DNA of 64,000 bases from Nostoc carneum NIES-2107. GTDB lineage: Bacteria > Cyanobacteriota > Cyanobacteriia > Cyanobacteriales > Nostocaceae. The notes under the pieces are model-generated. The model had not been told where the DNA came from. It made no database searches and worked only from the letters and a program-made list of their open reading frames with translations. This document shows positions 17,384 to 26,209 of the stretch, one piece after another; within the stretch, counting starts at the first letter, position 1; each line of letters opens with the position of its first letter. The translations under genes were made by a program, and so were the position numbers. The stretch covers positions 4,983,007 to 5,047,006 of the forward strand of contig AP018180.1 in assembly GCA_002368155.1 (NCBI GenBank), written 5' to 3'.

Positions 17384-18103
17384 ATGAGTAAGCACACTGC
17401 CTTTATCTCAGCGCTTGTAGTAACAACAGGTGTTGCTTTAACTGCGACTGCAATGCCAGCTTCTGCCGTAACTTTTGGGTTTAATAACATTACTAATGGT
17501 GATACTGTTGGTGATGCTTATAATACAAAGTTTTCCTTTGACCTTATCGATCAAGGGAACAATACTGTGCTATTCAAATTTGCCAACAATACTCTTTCTG
17601 TGGCAAATGAAGACCCTACTATTAAACAGGTTGCGTTCAGCGGTACTAGCAGCAATCTCCTATCTGGTATAACATTTAATTCCTCATTTAATACCTCTCT
17701 TAACGGAGTTAGCTTTAGCAGTGATACTAGTAATTTGGCACAAAGCAATAACATAACGGGATGGAATGGTACAAAATTTGGTGCTGGAGTTGTAGGTGGT
17801 AATCCCAATGGAGTACAAAAAGGTGAAGTTTTAGGAATTCAGTTTACTGGAAACTACAACTCTATTCTTGAGGCTATTACTAAAGGTAACCTGCAAGTAG
17901 GTATTCATGCTGGTAGTCTTGTAAATGGTCAAAGCGATGCTTATGTAAACACTACCTCTTATGTCAGCAGTGCCCCTACCCAATCTGTGCCTGAACCAGC
18001 TACCATTTTTGGTCTGATGGCTGTTGGTATGAGTGGATTGTTGACAAAGAAGAATGGCAAAAATGCTAAAAAAGAAGCTCTAGCTGTCAAAGTTACAGTT
18101 TAA
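17384..18103 (+). CDS. PEP-CTERM sorting domain protein (exported)
   Basis: 239 residues. An N-terminal signal peptide (ALVVTTGVALTATAMPASA) is cleaved near residue 28. The mature part is Asn/Ser/Thr/Gly-rich, probably beta-structured (cohesin-like pattern NGDTVGDAYNTKFSFDLIDQ). The C-terminus has VPEPATIFGLMAVGMSGLL followed by KKNGKNAKK: the PEP motif, a membrane helix and a basic tail recognised by exosortase in organisms that make exopolysaccharide. The charged tail is longer than usual (about 20 residues). Role in the sheath or outer surface is inferred from the sorting signal. Confidence 0.88.
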   Translation: MSKHTAFISALVVTTGVALTATAMPASAVTFGFNNITNGDTVGDAYNTKFSFDLIDQGNNTVLFKFANNTLSVANEDPTIKQVAFSGTSSNLLSGITFNSSFNTSLNGVSFSSDTSNLAQSNNITGWNGTKFGAGVVGGNPNGVQKGEVLGIQFTGNYNSILEAITKGNLQVGIHAGSLVNGQSDAYVNTTSYVSSAPTQSVPEPATIFGLMAVGMSGLLTKKNGKNAKKEALAVKVTV

Positions 18104-18242
18104 TTTCTGGTAAATTACAAATCATGGATTATGTGATTTGTCAACTTTTTTATTATATTCATAGATAATTTGAAGCTGATAATAAAAAAGTCCAACTTTG
18201 AGAAACTCAAAATTTAGCCTTTGGCTATATTGCAACACAAAT

Positions 18243-18274
18243 ATTCCCGACTTCTTCATGAAGCCGGGAATTTT
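18243..18274 (+). terminator. Terminator hairpin after the PEP-CTERM gene
   Basis: ATTCCCG-A-CTTC, loop TTCAT, GAAG-C-CGGGAAT, then TTTT: a 12-position stem with a single A-C mismatch. It lies 140 bp after the PEP-CTERM stop. Confidence 0.7.
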
Positions 18275-18413
18275 AATATTCACTAATGTTGTCAGTATCT
18301 TAAGGCAATTAACCCTTTTGGTCTCTATCTTGCCTAATATTTTTCAGCTAATTTCAGGAATCCTCTCATTTGGCTGTGTAGTCAGAAATCTCGATTTTCT
18401 AAGCTTACAACTT

Positions 18414-18671
18414 ATGAATCGCTTTGCGTCTTTGATTATCGCTGCCTCAATTGCATCTATCGCCACTTTAGCGATCGCTCAAAATACTGATGCTCGAACA
18501 TGCACTCTCTACCGTACCTGCTACTATCAAACATCTAATACATCTAAATCTGTAGTGGAGCATGATGCAGATAAAAATCTTTACAAAAGTGGGATGTTGA
18601 GCATATTTATCGTTCTTGCGGTCACTAAAATAGCAAATAACGCTTTAGAGTCGTGGCTGAATAAAGCTTAA
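18414..18671 (+). CDS. Small exported hypothetical protein
   Basis: 85 residues from ATG 18414: signal peptide (ASLIIAASIASIATLAIAQ), then a short Cys-containing mature part (RTCTLYRTCYYQ) and a hydrophobic C-terminal segment (MLSIFIVLAVTKIAN). The frame stays open further upstream to 18198, but that part crosses the terminator hairpin and looks non-coding, so I prefer the internal start that creates a signal peptide. No family recognised. Confidence 0.5.
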   Translation: MNRFASLIIAASIASIATLAIAQNTDARTCTLYRTCYYQTSNTSKSVVEHDADKNLYKSGMLSIFIVLAVTKIANNALESWLNKA

Positions 18672-18851
18672 AAGCGCTTGATTGATTTTTATATAGTTAG
18701 CAAAGGCGATCGCTATAATTATATTCATCGTGAAAACTATACCGTAATACAGCAAACACCCTGGGCTGTTTGTAGCGTCTAGCTAGAGCATGGGTAAAGT
18801 TTTGGGATTGTTACAATTAATTATCTATTACCCATTACCTTTTACATTACC
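18672..18851. other. Intergenic region before the Fdh/FdhD remnant
   Basis: About 180 bp with a HIP1 site; no gene seen. Confidence 0.5.
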
Positions 18852-19261
18852 AGTCGCGGCACAGTAAATGAGACTTACTACGCTACGCAAAAAGCTGTGC
18901 GGGCAATGGGCAGTAATAATATTGATAATGCTGCCCGAATTTGTCATTCTCCTAGCACCGCAGGTTTGAAGTCTACACTAGGTGCGGGGCTACTACTTGT
19001 TCTTATAAAGACTGGATTGGTACAGGTTTGTTAAGTAATGAATTACCTTTCAATAATCATATTGTGATGGTAAGCGGACGTTCTAGCTTTGAAATTTTGC
19101 AAAAGTCCGTCGCCGCTGGTGTACCTATTGTTTGTTCTGTCTCTGCACCTAGTAATTTGGCTGTATCTGTCGCTGAAGAATTTGGCATTACCTTGATTGG
19201 ATTTCTACGAGGGCAAAAATTTTATGTGTACGCTGGTTGGGAAAGAATAGACGCAGCATAA
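18852..19261 (+). pseudogene. Remnant joining a molybdopterin oxidoreductase fragment to the FdhD C-terminus
   Basis: The first part translates as [20 protein letters not shown]...[19 protein letters not shown], the active-site-proximal region of formate-dehydrogenase-like molybdopterin oxidoreductases. A one-base deletion near 18990 shifts the frame; in the new frame it goes on [14 protein letters not shown] and then, without a break, LPFNNHIVMVSGRSSFEILQ (quoted in part), the C-terminal region of the accessory sulfurtransferase FdhD, ending in GFLRGQKFYVYAGWERI. Both genes are truncated and fused by a deletion, so neither product can be active. Parent genes probably once lay side by side. 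Confidence 0.82.
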
Positions 19262-19325
19262 AGCATGAATTTTTTACCGATAAGTTTAAGACAATAAAAC
19301 AAAATCTCATAAACGGGTGATTGAT

Positions 19326-19856
19326 ATGACAGATTTTCAAATACAAGGCATCAACCATATCGCATTGGTATGTAAAGATATGGCGATAACTATGGATTTT
19401 TACACCAATATTCTTGGTTTGAAATTAATCAAAACTATTGCCCTTCCAAATGGTGGACAGCACTTCTTTTTTGATATTGGTAACGGTGATGCTTTAGCTT
19501 TTTTCTGGTTTCCCCAAGCACCAGCAGCTGCACCTGGGATTGCATCTGCTCCTCTTGATACCTTTAAAACTGGTAATGCTGTGACTGCACATGGTTCAAT
19601 GAATCATTTGGCTTTTAACGTGCCCTTAGAAAAAATTGCGGAATATAGAGACAAACTTGTAGCTAAAGGTATCGAAGTGACTCCTGTTTTACATCATGCA
19701 GATGTACCTTCTGGTTTTGTACTTGAAATTGATGAAAAGACATTTATTTCCTCAATTTATTTCTACGATCCTGATGGGATTTTGCTCGAGTTTGCAGCAA
19801 ATACCCGCGCCTTAGGCGACCCAACAAGAGATTTACAATATCAGCCAGCTAAATAG
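19326..19856 (+). CDS. VOC family protein (glyoxalase/dioxygenase-like)
   Basis: 176 residues, two beta-alpha-beta-beta-beta modules of the vicinal-oxygen-chelate fold. Module 1 starts GINHIALVCKDMAITMDFYTNILG (quoted in part) with the metal-type His in NHIAL; module 2 has MNHLAFNV and the closing YFYDPDGILLEFAAN with a Glu ligand. The set His/His/Glu suggests a metal-dependent lyase or dioxygenase; substrate unknown. A GTG nine bases upstream (19317) is an alternative start. Confidence 0.85.
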   Translation: MTDFQIQGINHIALVCKDMAITMDFYTNILGLKLIKTIALPNGGQHFFFDIGNGDALAFFWFPQAPAAAPGIASAPLDTFKTGNAVTAHGSMNHLAFNVPLEKIAEYRDKLVAKGIEVTPVLHHADVPSGFVLEIDEKTFISSIYFYDPDGILLEFAANTRALGDPTRDLQYQPAK

Positions 19857-20033
19857 ATTAACTCTCAATAAGTCTTTAATCATGGGGCTGATCAACATAG
19901 CCAAAAATTAAATACTAAATTGACTGCTACTTGTGAGATAATCTGTGCGGGTAACAGTCAATTTATCTTACACAATCGGTAATAAGCTGTCACACATTTA
20001 AGTTGCATAATTAAATGTATTTTAGTTTAAAAT

Positions 20034-20432
20034 ATGGTTTTTCAATATACCGATGCACTCGTTACCATAGCAACAATTAATTTTGATGGTTTAGTGAGTT
20101 TTTATACCAATTTTTTAGCACAAAAACCAACAGCATTACTCCCTAATGTTTATGCAGAGTTTCAACTTTCGGGTTTGCGCTTAGGTATTTTTCAACCAAA
20201 AAACACACATCAAACCGAATTTGAAACTACAGCCAAAAGTAAGATAAGTTTGTGTTTAGAAGTAAGTAACTTAGAAATTGCGATCGCCCACCTCACCAAT
20301 TTGGGCTATCCCCCACCCGGAGACATTTCCGTCGCTTCCCACGGCAGAGAAATTTACGCTTACGATCCTGATGGTAATCGCTTGATTTTACATGAGGGGA
20401 TTAGGGACTGGGGACTGGTGACTGGGGACTAG
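20034..20432 (+). CDS. VOC family protein, single-module
   Basis: 132 residues of the glyoxalase/bleomycin-resistance fold: VTIATINFDGLVSFYTNFLAQKP at the front (quoted in part), LRLGIFQPKN in the middle and EIYAYDPDGNRLILHEG at the end. It is unrelated in detail to the VOC gene 180 bp upstream. The last eleven residues (IRDWGLVTGD region) are encoded by the GGGACTG-type heptamer repeat that follows, so the true ancestral end was probably near LILHEG. Substrate unknown. Confidence 0.8.
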   Translation: MVFQYTDALVTIATINFDGLVSFYTNFLAQKPTALLPNVYAEFQLSGLRLGIFQPKNTHQTEFETTAKSKISLCLEVSNLEIAIAHLTNLGYPPPGDISVASHGREIYAYDPDGNRLILHEGIRDWGLVTGD

Positions 20433-20535
20433 GGGATGAGGAAGATAAGGGGGATGAGGGAGAGAAATTCCAATTACCTATTACCAATGCCCAATGCCCC
20501 ATGCCCAATGCCCAAATGACAAATGACAAAGGACA
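20401..20535. repeat. STRR and short degenerate repeats, partly coding
   Basis: GGGGACT/GGTGACT heptamers begin inside the VOC gene (about 20401) and pass its stop codon; further on come GATGAGG runs and CCAATGC/CCCATGC heptamers up to the ylqF start. Confidence 0.8.
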
Positions 20536-20543
20536 AATAACCA

Positions 20544-21425
20544 ATGGCTTTAACTCAAAACTATAAATTAAATGTGATCCAATGGTATCCAGGTCACATT
20601 GCTAAGGCGGAAAAGAATTTAAAAGAACAGCTAAAGCGGGTAGATGTGGTGCTGGAAGTACGAGATGCACGTATTCCCTTAGCGACGCATCACCCGCAAA
20701 TAGAAGAGTGGGTGGGAAGTAAAACGCGGCTATTAGTGATGAACCGCTTGGATATGATTTCTCCCCAAGTGCGATCGCTTTGGGCAGACTGGTTTAAACG
20801 CCAAGGGGAGGTAGCTTTTTTTACTAATGCTCAACAAGGTCAAGGCGTAACAGCCGTGTTAAAAGCGGCACAAGCTGCTGGGGTAGAATTGAATAACAGA
20901 AGACGCGATCGCGGGATGTTACCTCGTCCTGTGCGCGCTGTAGTAATTGGTTTTCCCAACGTTGGTAAATCAGCTTTAATTAATCGGCTTTTAGGAAAAC
21001 GAGTAGTAGAAAGTGCAGCGCGTCCGGGCGTAACTCGTCAACTGCGCTGGGTGCGGATTTCTGACCAATTAGAATTATTAGATGCTCCTGGTGTGATTCC
21101 CCTGAAATTAGAAGACCAAGAAGCAGCATTAAAATTAGCTATTTGTGATGATATTGGCGAAGCTTCTTATGATAATCAATTAGTAGCAGCAGAATTAGTA
21201 AATGTACTGAATTATCTTCAAGATGTAGCTACTAATTTACTACCAAAAAAACCCTTACAAGCGCGCTATGAACTTGATTCTTCACCCCATACAGGTGAAG
21301 CCTATTTACACGCTTTAGCAGAACATCGTTATAGCGGTGATGTCGAAAGAACCGCTAGGCATCTTTTAACAGATTATCGCAAAGGCTTCATGGGTGAAAT
21401 TCCTTTAGAATTGCCACCCAATTAG
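20544..21425 (+). CDS. ylqF: Ribosome biogenesis GTPase YlqF/RbgA
   Basis: Circularly permuted GTPase that assists late 50S subunit assembly. In the 293-residue product the G motifs come in permuted order: G4-like NRLDM (about 68) first, then G1 GFPNVGKSALINRLLG (about 138-153), G2 Thr in RPGVTRQLRW and G3 LDAPGV (about 182). The N-terminus QWYPGHIAKAEKNL is the family hallmark. Length is normal. No operon partner here. Confidence 0.94.
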   Translation: MALTQNYKLNVIQWYPGHIAKAEKNLKEQLKRVDVVLEVRDARIPLATHHPQIEEWVGSKTRLLVMNRLDMISPQVRSLWADWFKRQGEVAFFTNAQQGQGVTAVLKAAQAAGVELNNRRRDRGMLPRPVRAVVIGFPNVGKSALINRLLGKRVVESAARPGVTRQLRWVRISDQLELLDAPGVIPLKLEDQEAALKLAICDDIGEASYDNQLVAAELVNVLNYLQDVATNLLPKKPLQARYELDSSPHTGEAYLHALAEHRYSGDVERTARHLLTDYRKGFMGEIPLELPPN

Positions 21426-21518
21426 TGCAATTGTGGGTTGGGTAATGGGTAATGGGTAATAATAATTTCCCCTTTCCCCTTTTCCCCCTTCCCCTTTTCC
21501 CCAATCCCCAGTCTCTAA

Positions 21519-22184
21519 CTACGGAGTAGTACCTGGTGTTGGGGTACTGGTTGCACCTCCAGGATTAGCAAGAGATTGAGCTTGTTGCAAGTGGTCTTGG
21601 AGGATGGGCAATGTTTGCGTGGCAAATGCTTTCACCTCAGCGTCTTGTCCTTCTTGAGCTTCCTGCTGAAACAAGGCTACAGTTTTTTCATGATCTTGAA
21701 CCATATGGCTCATGTATTGGCGATCAAAGTTACGCCCGGAAAGCTTTGTTAACTGCTGTTGAACTTGCTGATGTTCTTTGTTGAGAGATTTTGGTAGCGT
21801 CACACCTTTTTGCTGTGCTAGCTGCTGAAGCTGGCTATTGGCCTGGGTATGATCTTGAACCATACGCTGTCCATATTGTTTGACTTCATTGCTAGCCCCA
21901 CGTTGTGATGCAAGTTGTCCTAGTTGAACTTCTGCTAAACCACCTTGCGCTGCTTGAGTCATAAATGTTCTATCGGCAGAACTGAGGTTATTTTGCCCTG
22001 TGGTAGAGGGTGATGATGTGGTTGGTGAAGTGGTTGGTGATGTAGTTTCAGTTGTTTGTACAGGCTGAGTCGTACCCGATGGCGCTTGCGATGTATTTTG
22101 GTCTTGCTGGGCGGTAGGCGCACAAGCAGTCGCCAGAGACAAAGAGATTGCTACTAAACCCGTAGAGAGTATTTTGTTGAGCAT
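21519..22184 (-). CDS. DUF4142 domain lipoprotein
   Basis: 221 residues. Lipoprotein signal with lipobox ATAC (Cys about 21), a Thr/Ser/Pro linker (TTETTSPTTSPTTSSPSTT, about 45-63), then a DUF4142 four-helix domain (ADRTFMTQAAQGGLAEVQLG, QRMVQDHTQANSQLQQLAQQ, YMSHMVQDHEKTVALFQQEA) and a Thr/Pro tail. The paired MVQDH motifs are the ferritin-like signature of this family. Role unknown; stress-related in other bacteria. The next upstream gene in the same direction is the PfpI protein, 75 bp away. Confidence 0.88.
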   Translation of the reverse strand: MLNKILSTGLVAISLSLATACAPTAQQDQNTSQAPSGTTQPVQTTETTSPTTSPTTSSPSTTGQNNLSSADRTFMTQAAQGGLAEVQLGQLASQRGASNEVKQYGQRMVQDHTQANSQLQQLAQQKGVTLPKSLNKEHQQVQQQLTKLSGRNFDRQYMSHMVQDHEKTVALFQQEAQEGQDAEVKAFATQTLPILQDHLQQAQSLANPGGATSTPTPGTTP

Positions 22185-22259
22185 TATTAATGTTTTCCTT
22201 TAATCAAGCTGTAGTTTGTCGTTTTGAAAAATTGCGCCAATCTAAATCACAATCCACAA

Positions 22260-22826
22260 CTAACGTGAACCAGATCCAGCAGGTGTGAACTGTGCAAATA
22301 GATTCAACATTTCTTGATTGAAAGCGGGGATGTCTTCTGGTTGGCGGCTTGTTACCCAGTTTCTATCTACGACAACTTCCCGATCCAGCCATTTACCACC
22401 TGCGTTACGGATGTCATCTTGAATTGTGTAATAACTAGTTAAGGTTCGTCCTTGCACCAAGTTGGCAGAAATTAATTCCCAAGGTGCATGGCAAATAGCA
22501 GCGAATGGCTTTCCTGCTTGTTGCATTTGTTGTAGAAAAGATTGCACCTTCGGCCCCATTCTTAGCGTATCGGCATTAAGTGCCCCACCAGGCAACAAAA
22601 CTGCATCATATTCGCTAGCTTGGGCTTCATTGAGCAAGCGATCGACATTCACAGTTACACCTTGTTCAAGATGGCGAAACGCTTGAATCTGACCCATTTT
22701 ACTGGAGAGAATTTCTACCCTTGCACCTGCTTCTTTCAGTGCCCGTACAGGTTCTATGAGTTCTGCTTCTTCAAAGCCATCGGTTGCTAAAACTGCAACT
22801 CTGAAATTTGGTAATTCAGCCATCAT
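22260..22826 (-). CDS. DJ-1/PfpI family protein
   Basis: 188-residue class I glutamine-amidotransferase-like protein. It opens FRVAVLATDGFEEAELIEP, with the conserved Glu of the family, has LPGGALNADTLR, and the nucleophile elbow AICHAPWELI (Cys about 111 followed by His). This is the YhbO/PfpI type associated with stress protection or deglycase activity. The second Met is an equally possible start. Close spacing to the DUF4142 gene suggests one transcript. Confidence 0.9.
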   Translation of the reverse strand: MMAELPNFRVAVLATDGFEEAELIEPVRALKEAGARVEILSSKMGQIQAFRHLEQGVTVNVDRLLNEAQASEYDAVLLPGGALNADTLRMGPKVQSFLQQMQQAGKPFAAICHAPWELISANLVQGRTLTSYYTIQDDIRNAGGKWLDREVVVDRNWVTSRQPEDIPAFNQEMLNLFAQFTPAGSGSR

Positions 22827-23347
22827 AATTTCTACCTTTTGAGCGATGATTTAGCCAATGTGAAAGGAAATTTTGTGTTAGCAAAGATGATGATTTGCTA
22901 AAGTTGTTTCTAAACTAGGCGTGCAATAAATAAGTCTCATGCTGTTAAATTATTGATTGCCCATTGTTGCAACTTAAATAAATTCAGGAGCTTTTATACA
23001 AGACGCGCGAGGAAAATATCTTTTGAACTTTTGTGAATGGAAACCCTATTAGCTTAGATTTAGCGTTCCTGTTTCAGCCTTTGTCTTAGGATAGATTTTG
23101 TTGTGTCAAGCACAATTTATGGCAATGCTGAGTAACCTTAAATTGCAGGGTGCGTTATAGCAACGCTTAATGAGCCAAGAAAGATAGTGCCCTGCGGCTA
23201 ATTCTCACTCTCTTAAATTCCAAAATTTTTGCACAGATGTAACACACCCTTGTATATTGACTGTTAAAGGTTGACTTTTAACAGTCAATAGTCAACAATC
23301 CAAATAGATATTTTTCAGCACTAAAATTAGGATTGCTAAATTTAGAA
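22827..23347. other. Intergenic region without a gene
   Basis: About 520 bp. A short inverted repeat GACTGTTAAA ... TTTAACAGTC lies at 23259-23286, past the end of the next minus-strand gene, without a U-tract on either strand. Nothing else recognised. Confidence 0.5.
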
Positions 23348-24235
23348 TTATGATTCTACGGTGACTCCCGCTTCTAATTCCAGGGCTTTGATTAAAGCGG
23401 AGGCATTTTCTTCTCCCCATCCTTGATTGACTGCTGCTTTCATAGTTTCTCTAACTTGCGCTGCCGCAGGTGTTGGGGAATTCAAATCTTGGGCAAATCT
23501 AGCAATTAAATTCGCATCTTTAAGCATATGTTTTAATGCGAAATTGGGAGTAAAATCACGTTCAATCAGCATTTTACCCATACCATCAAAAATCGGTGAG
23601 CGAAAATCTACCACATGAAGAACATCAAGTACATCTTGAGGATTGAGTCCGGCTTTAGTAGCTAGAACCATCGCTTCTCCTAAAGCCTCAATTTGGGTTG
23701 CTACTATCGAGTTACCAATAAGTTTCATTGCCGCCCCTTTGCCAGTTTCACCTAAGTAATGTATTGTTTCGCTGAGTGGCTCTAAAATCGGTTTAACTCG
23801 CTCAAATATCTCTTGTTTGCCACCTACAACAATCCACAATCCTCCGGCTGCAGCTTCGTTTCTACTACCAAAAACTGGAGCATCGAGAAATTCAACCTGC
23901 TTTTGGGCATAAGCTGCGGCTTCTCTTCGGGATGTGTCAGGATGAACCGTACTCATATCAATGGCGATTTGTGGCGATCGCACTTTTGATAAAATCCCAT
24001 CTTTACCAAAGACAACTTCTTCAACTGCGTTGTCATTTGCCAACGAGTACATAATTACTTCCGCATTTTCCACGGCTTGTGCTGGTGTTTGTGCCTGTGT
24101 TGCGCCTTGTTCTACCAAAGGTTTGCAGGCTTCTGGGCTGCGATTCCAAACCGTGACTTGATACCCTGCTTTGAGCAAGTTGTTTGCCATACCACTGCCC
24201 ATAATGCCGAGTCCCAAATAAGCAATGCGTTCCAT
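23348..24235 (-). CDS. NAD(P)-dependent beta-hydroxyacid dehydrogenase family protein
   Basis: 295 residues of the 3-hydroxyisobutyrate dehydrogenase / glyoxylate-succinic semialdehyde reductase family. N-terminal Rossmann motif [19 protein letters not shown] (GxGxxG at 7-12), substrate motif [17 protein letters not shown] (about 121-137) and catalytic Lys in [11 protein letters not shown] (Lys about 172). All key residues are present. The NRSP after the second beta strand favours NADP(H). Exact substrate (3-hydroxyisobutyrate, tartronate semialdehyde or glyoxylate) cannot be told. A palindrome lies 30 bp upstream. Confidence 0.88.
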   Translation of the reverse strand: MERIAYLGLGIMGSGMANNLLKAGYQVTVWNRSPEACKPLVEQGATQAQTPAQAVENAEVIMYSLANDNAVEEVVFGKDGILSKVRSPQIAIDMSTVHPDTSRREAAAYAQKQVEFLDAPVFGSRNEAAAGGLWIVVGGKQEIFERVKPILEPLSETIHYLGETGKGAAMKLIGNSIVATQIEALGEAMVLATKAGLNPQDVLDVLHVVDFRSPIFDGMGKMLIERDFTPNFALKHMLKDANLIARFAQDLNSPTPAAAQVRETMKAAVNQGWGEENASALIKALELEAGVTVES

Positions 24236-24263
24236 GATATTTCCTAAATGGTGTTTTAGTGGC

Positions 24264-24294
24264 AGGATACTTTTGGCACGCCTGTTAGTATCCT
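24264..24294. promoter_or_regulatory. Inverted repeat AGGATAC-N17-GTATCCT, operator candidate
   Basis: Perfect 7-bp arms 17 bp apart, about 30 bp upstream of the dehydrogenase-family start and close to where its promoter should be. Regulatory role is inferred only from symmetry and position. Confidence 0.35.
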
Positions 24295-24374
24295 CTCCTT
24301 ACATCATCAAAACTAAGAAGATAAATTCATCTCCCAACCGATAGACTCAAGCAACAAGGAAACTTCACAGGGTA

Positions 24375-24641
24375 AAGGTAAGCACCAGTGACATTGCAAG
24401 CGATTTTAGTCACAGAAGTTAACCCACCACCAGAAATTGAGCCGATTACCTGGTTACTGCTGATTACCTTAGAGATTAGCTGTATGTGCGATGGTATAGT
24501 TATTCCTGGTTGATTGAACGTTATCACTATGTGTTAAAAAGTGGCTGTGGCATTGAGAAATTACAACTCAAAACTGCCCACAGAATCTTTCCGGGCTTTG
24601 GTTACCTACAGCTTTTTACTGTATCTACAAAATCAATTTCT
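24375..24641 (+). pseudogene. IS4-type transposase C-terminal remnant
   Basis: One frame reads TLQAILVTEVNPPPEIEPITWLLLITLE; after a frameshift the next reads RWYSYSWLIERYHYVLKSG (quoted in part) and KLQLKTAHRIF. These match the WLLLTTLP and RWLIERYHYVLKSGC signatures of IS4-family (Tn5-type) transposases. Only the C-terminal third is left, out of frame. Its second segment is open into the following methyltransferase and would give that gene a false 52-residue N-terminal extension. Confidence 0.82.
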
Positions 24642-25331
24642 ATGCTAGAACAACAACCCGAACAATTACGCCTTCGCGTTCAACAATTAGCGACAGAAGC
24701 TTTAGAAAAATCCTCACCATCGGCATGGTTTGAAGTTTTATATGCCGAAGCTAAAGGTGATGCAACACAAGTACCTTGGGCAAAGTTAGCACCTCATCCT
24801 TATTTGCAAGATTGGCTAACAAATCATCCGTTTTCTGCTCAAGGAAAAAAAGCATTAGTAATAGGCTGTGGCTTAGGAGATGATGCTGAAGCCTTAGCCC
24901 AACTGGGATTTGAGGTAACAGCCTTTGATATTTCACCAACTGCGATCGCCTGGTGTCAGCAGCGATTTCCTGATTCGACTGTGAAATATTTAACCGCAGA
25001 TTTATTGGCAATTCCCTCAGAATGGCATCTTAGCTTTGATTTTGTCTTTGAATGTCGCAATATCCAAGCTTTGCCCTTAAATTTGCGTTCTTCTATTATT
25101 AATTCTATCGCTGATGTTGTTGCTCCTAGCGGTACACTCTTAGTAATTACTCGTGTGCGAGATACAGAGATGGAACCCTTTGGCCCGCCTTGGCCATTAT
25201 CTAGTTCTGAAATAGCAGAGTTAGAAAATTTAGGCTTACAAAAAGTAGAGCAGATTGAATTTTTAGAGTCTCAAGAGACTGATGTTAGACAAGTAAGAAT
25301 TCAATATCATAAGCCCGTACAACTTCATTAA
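24642..25331 (+). CDS. Class I SAM-dependent methyltransferase (thiopurine-methyltransferase-like)
   Basis: 229 residues from ATG 24642. SAM-binding motif I is ALVIGCGLGDDAEALAQLGF (about 71-90), motif II VTAFDIS and motif III with FDFVFECRNIQAL. The closing EMEPFGPPWPLSSSE segment resembles the TPMT/thiol-ester methyltransferase group, where a tryptophan-rich N-terminus (SPSAWFEVLYAEA) also occurs. Substrate unknown. I reject the in-frame GTG at 24486 because residues before Met53 of that frame are transposase sequence. Confidence 0.85.
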   Translation: MLEQQPEQLRLRVQQLATEALEKSSPSAWFEVLYAEAKGDATQVPWAKLAPHPYLQDWLTNHPFSAQGKKALVIGCGLGDDAEALAQLGFEVTAFDISPTAIAWCQQRFPDSTVKYLTADLLAIPSEWHLSFDFVFECRNIQALPLNLRSSIINSIADVVAPSGTLLVITRVRDTEMEPFGPPWPLSSSEIAELENLGLQKVEQIEFLESQETDVRQVRIQYHKPVQLH

Positions 25332-25422
25332 CAAGGCTTTCATAAGTTTATGATTGTTCACAACCAAGCTGTTCAGCATTAAATATCAAATTTCAAAAAT
25401 ATCTTGAACCTTGGCTCTTCTC

Positions 25423-25785
25423 CTATCTACCGTATCTGTTATTTCTATCGTATCTATCGTATCTGTCGTATCTATCATATCTATCGGATCTTCGATTTCT
25501 GTTGTTTCTGCGATTACCAATTGCGAACTCAGCACGACAACCATTCCTTACCCAAATCCGATTTCTGCTATAGCCCCAATTATTTCTACAACTGTTGTTA
25601 GATAATTGTCTAACAAGTCTGACTCTACCTGTTGCAGGTATTGAACAGCTGTGAGTGCGATTGTTCTGGCTTTCACAAGTAATAACCTGTTGAGCTGAAG
25701 CTGGAGAAGCCATACTCAAAAACGCACCCAGGCTAAGGCTAGTTGCCATGAAGGTCGCAGCAATTAGTGGAAAGCGCATAATCAT
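25423..25785 (-). CDS. DUF3011 domain exported protein with Arg-Asp-Tyr tail
   Basis: 120 residues. Signal peptide (LSLGAFLSMASPASA, cut near 32), then one DUF3011 module: CESQNNRTHSCSIPATGRVRLV (quoted in two parts: CESQNNRTHSC and GRVRLVRQLS), CRNNWGYSRNRIWVRNGCRAEF, with four cysteines likely in two disulfides. The C-terminus is low-complexity: Asn/Arg-rich, then four to five DRY units encoded by a 9-bp microsatellite (25436-25480). Function unknown; periplasmic or secreted. Confidence 0.85.
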   Translation of the reverse strand: MIMRFPLIAATFMATSLSLGAFLSMASPASAQQVITCESQNNRTHSCSIPATGRVRLVRQLSNNSCRNNWGYSRNRIWVRNGCRAEFAIGNRRNNRNRRSDRYDRYDRYDRYDRNNRYGR

Positions 25786-26000
25786 ATTAAAGCTCAGATG
25801 TATTCTACAATTTCCAGATACATCTTATGGTAGCCCCTAGTTTTTACCAAAAACTCTATCTTAGGATGATATTTTTGGTGCCTATAACTGCATACAATAG
25901 GAATAAAATATGAGCTATTTTTGTTAATATCTTCACTCCCAAATATCTTAACTCCAACCCTAATCATAGGATTCATATTTGATTTTTGAAGTTCTTGTAG

Positions 26001-26027
26001 GATGCGTTAGCGATAGCGTAACGCATC
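26001..26027. repeat. Palindromic repeat GATGCGTTA ... TAACGCATC
   Basis: Perfect 9-bp arms around GCGATAGCG. A copy with the loop inverted is at 33466-33494 and a longer diverged form at 44743-44805. These are short dispersed hairpins of the GATGCGTTA family frequent in cyanobacterial spacers. Confidence 0.8.
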
Positions 26028-26209
26028 AGCGCCAAAGCTGAGATTTTTTCAATCAAATCAGATTCTTATATACGATCATAGCCATCTGTAAAAAGTAATT
26101 TTGCATTACCTAACATCATTCATAAGGGCGAAACCAATTTTCGCCCTTACATAATTTCTGAAAATGTCTGATATAGGCAGTGCCTACTTTAACTTTATTA
26201 AGAACAACC

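Noticed and set aside
18198-18413. 72-residue N-terminal extension of the small exported protein
   Set aside because: It spans a terminator-like hairpin, and the downstream ATG yields a clean signal peptide.
23259-23286. Inverted repeat GACTGTTAAA/TTTAACAGTC as a terminator of the dehydrogenase gene
   Set aside because: No U-tract on either strand; AT-rich stems like this are common by chance.
24486-24641. N-terminal extension of the methyltransferase from GTG 24486
   Set aside because: The 52 residues are C-terminal IS4-type transposase sequence; the methyltransferase fold begins after ATG 24642.
25794-25976. 60-aa minus-strand open frame
   Set aside because: No ribosome site, family signal or neighbour supports it; composition looks like translated spacer.
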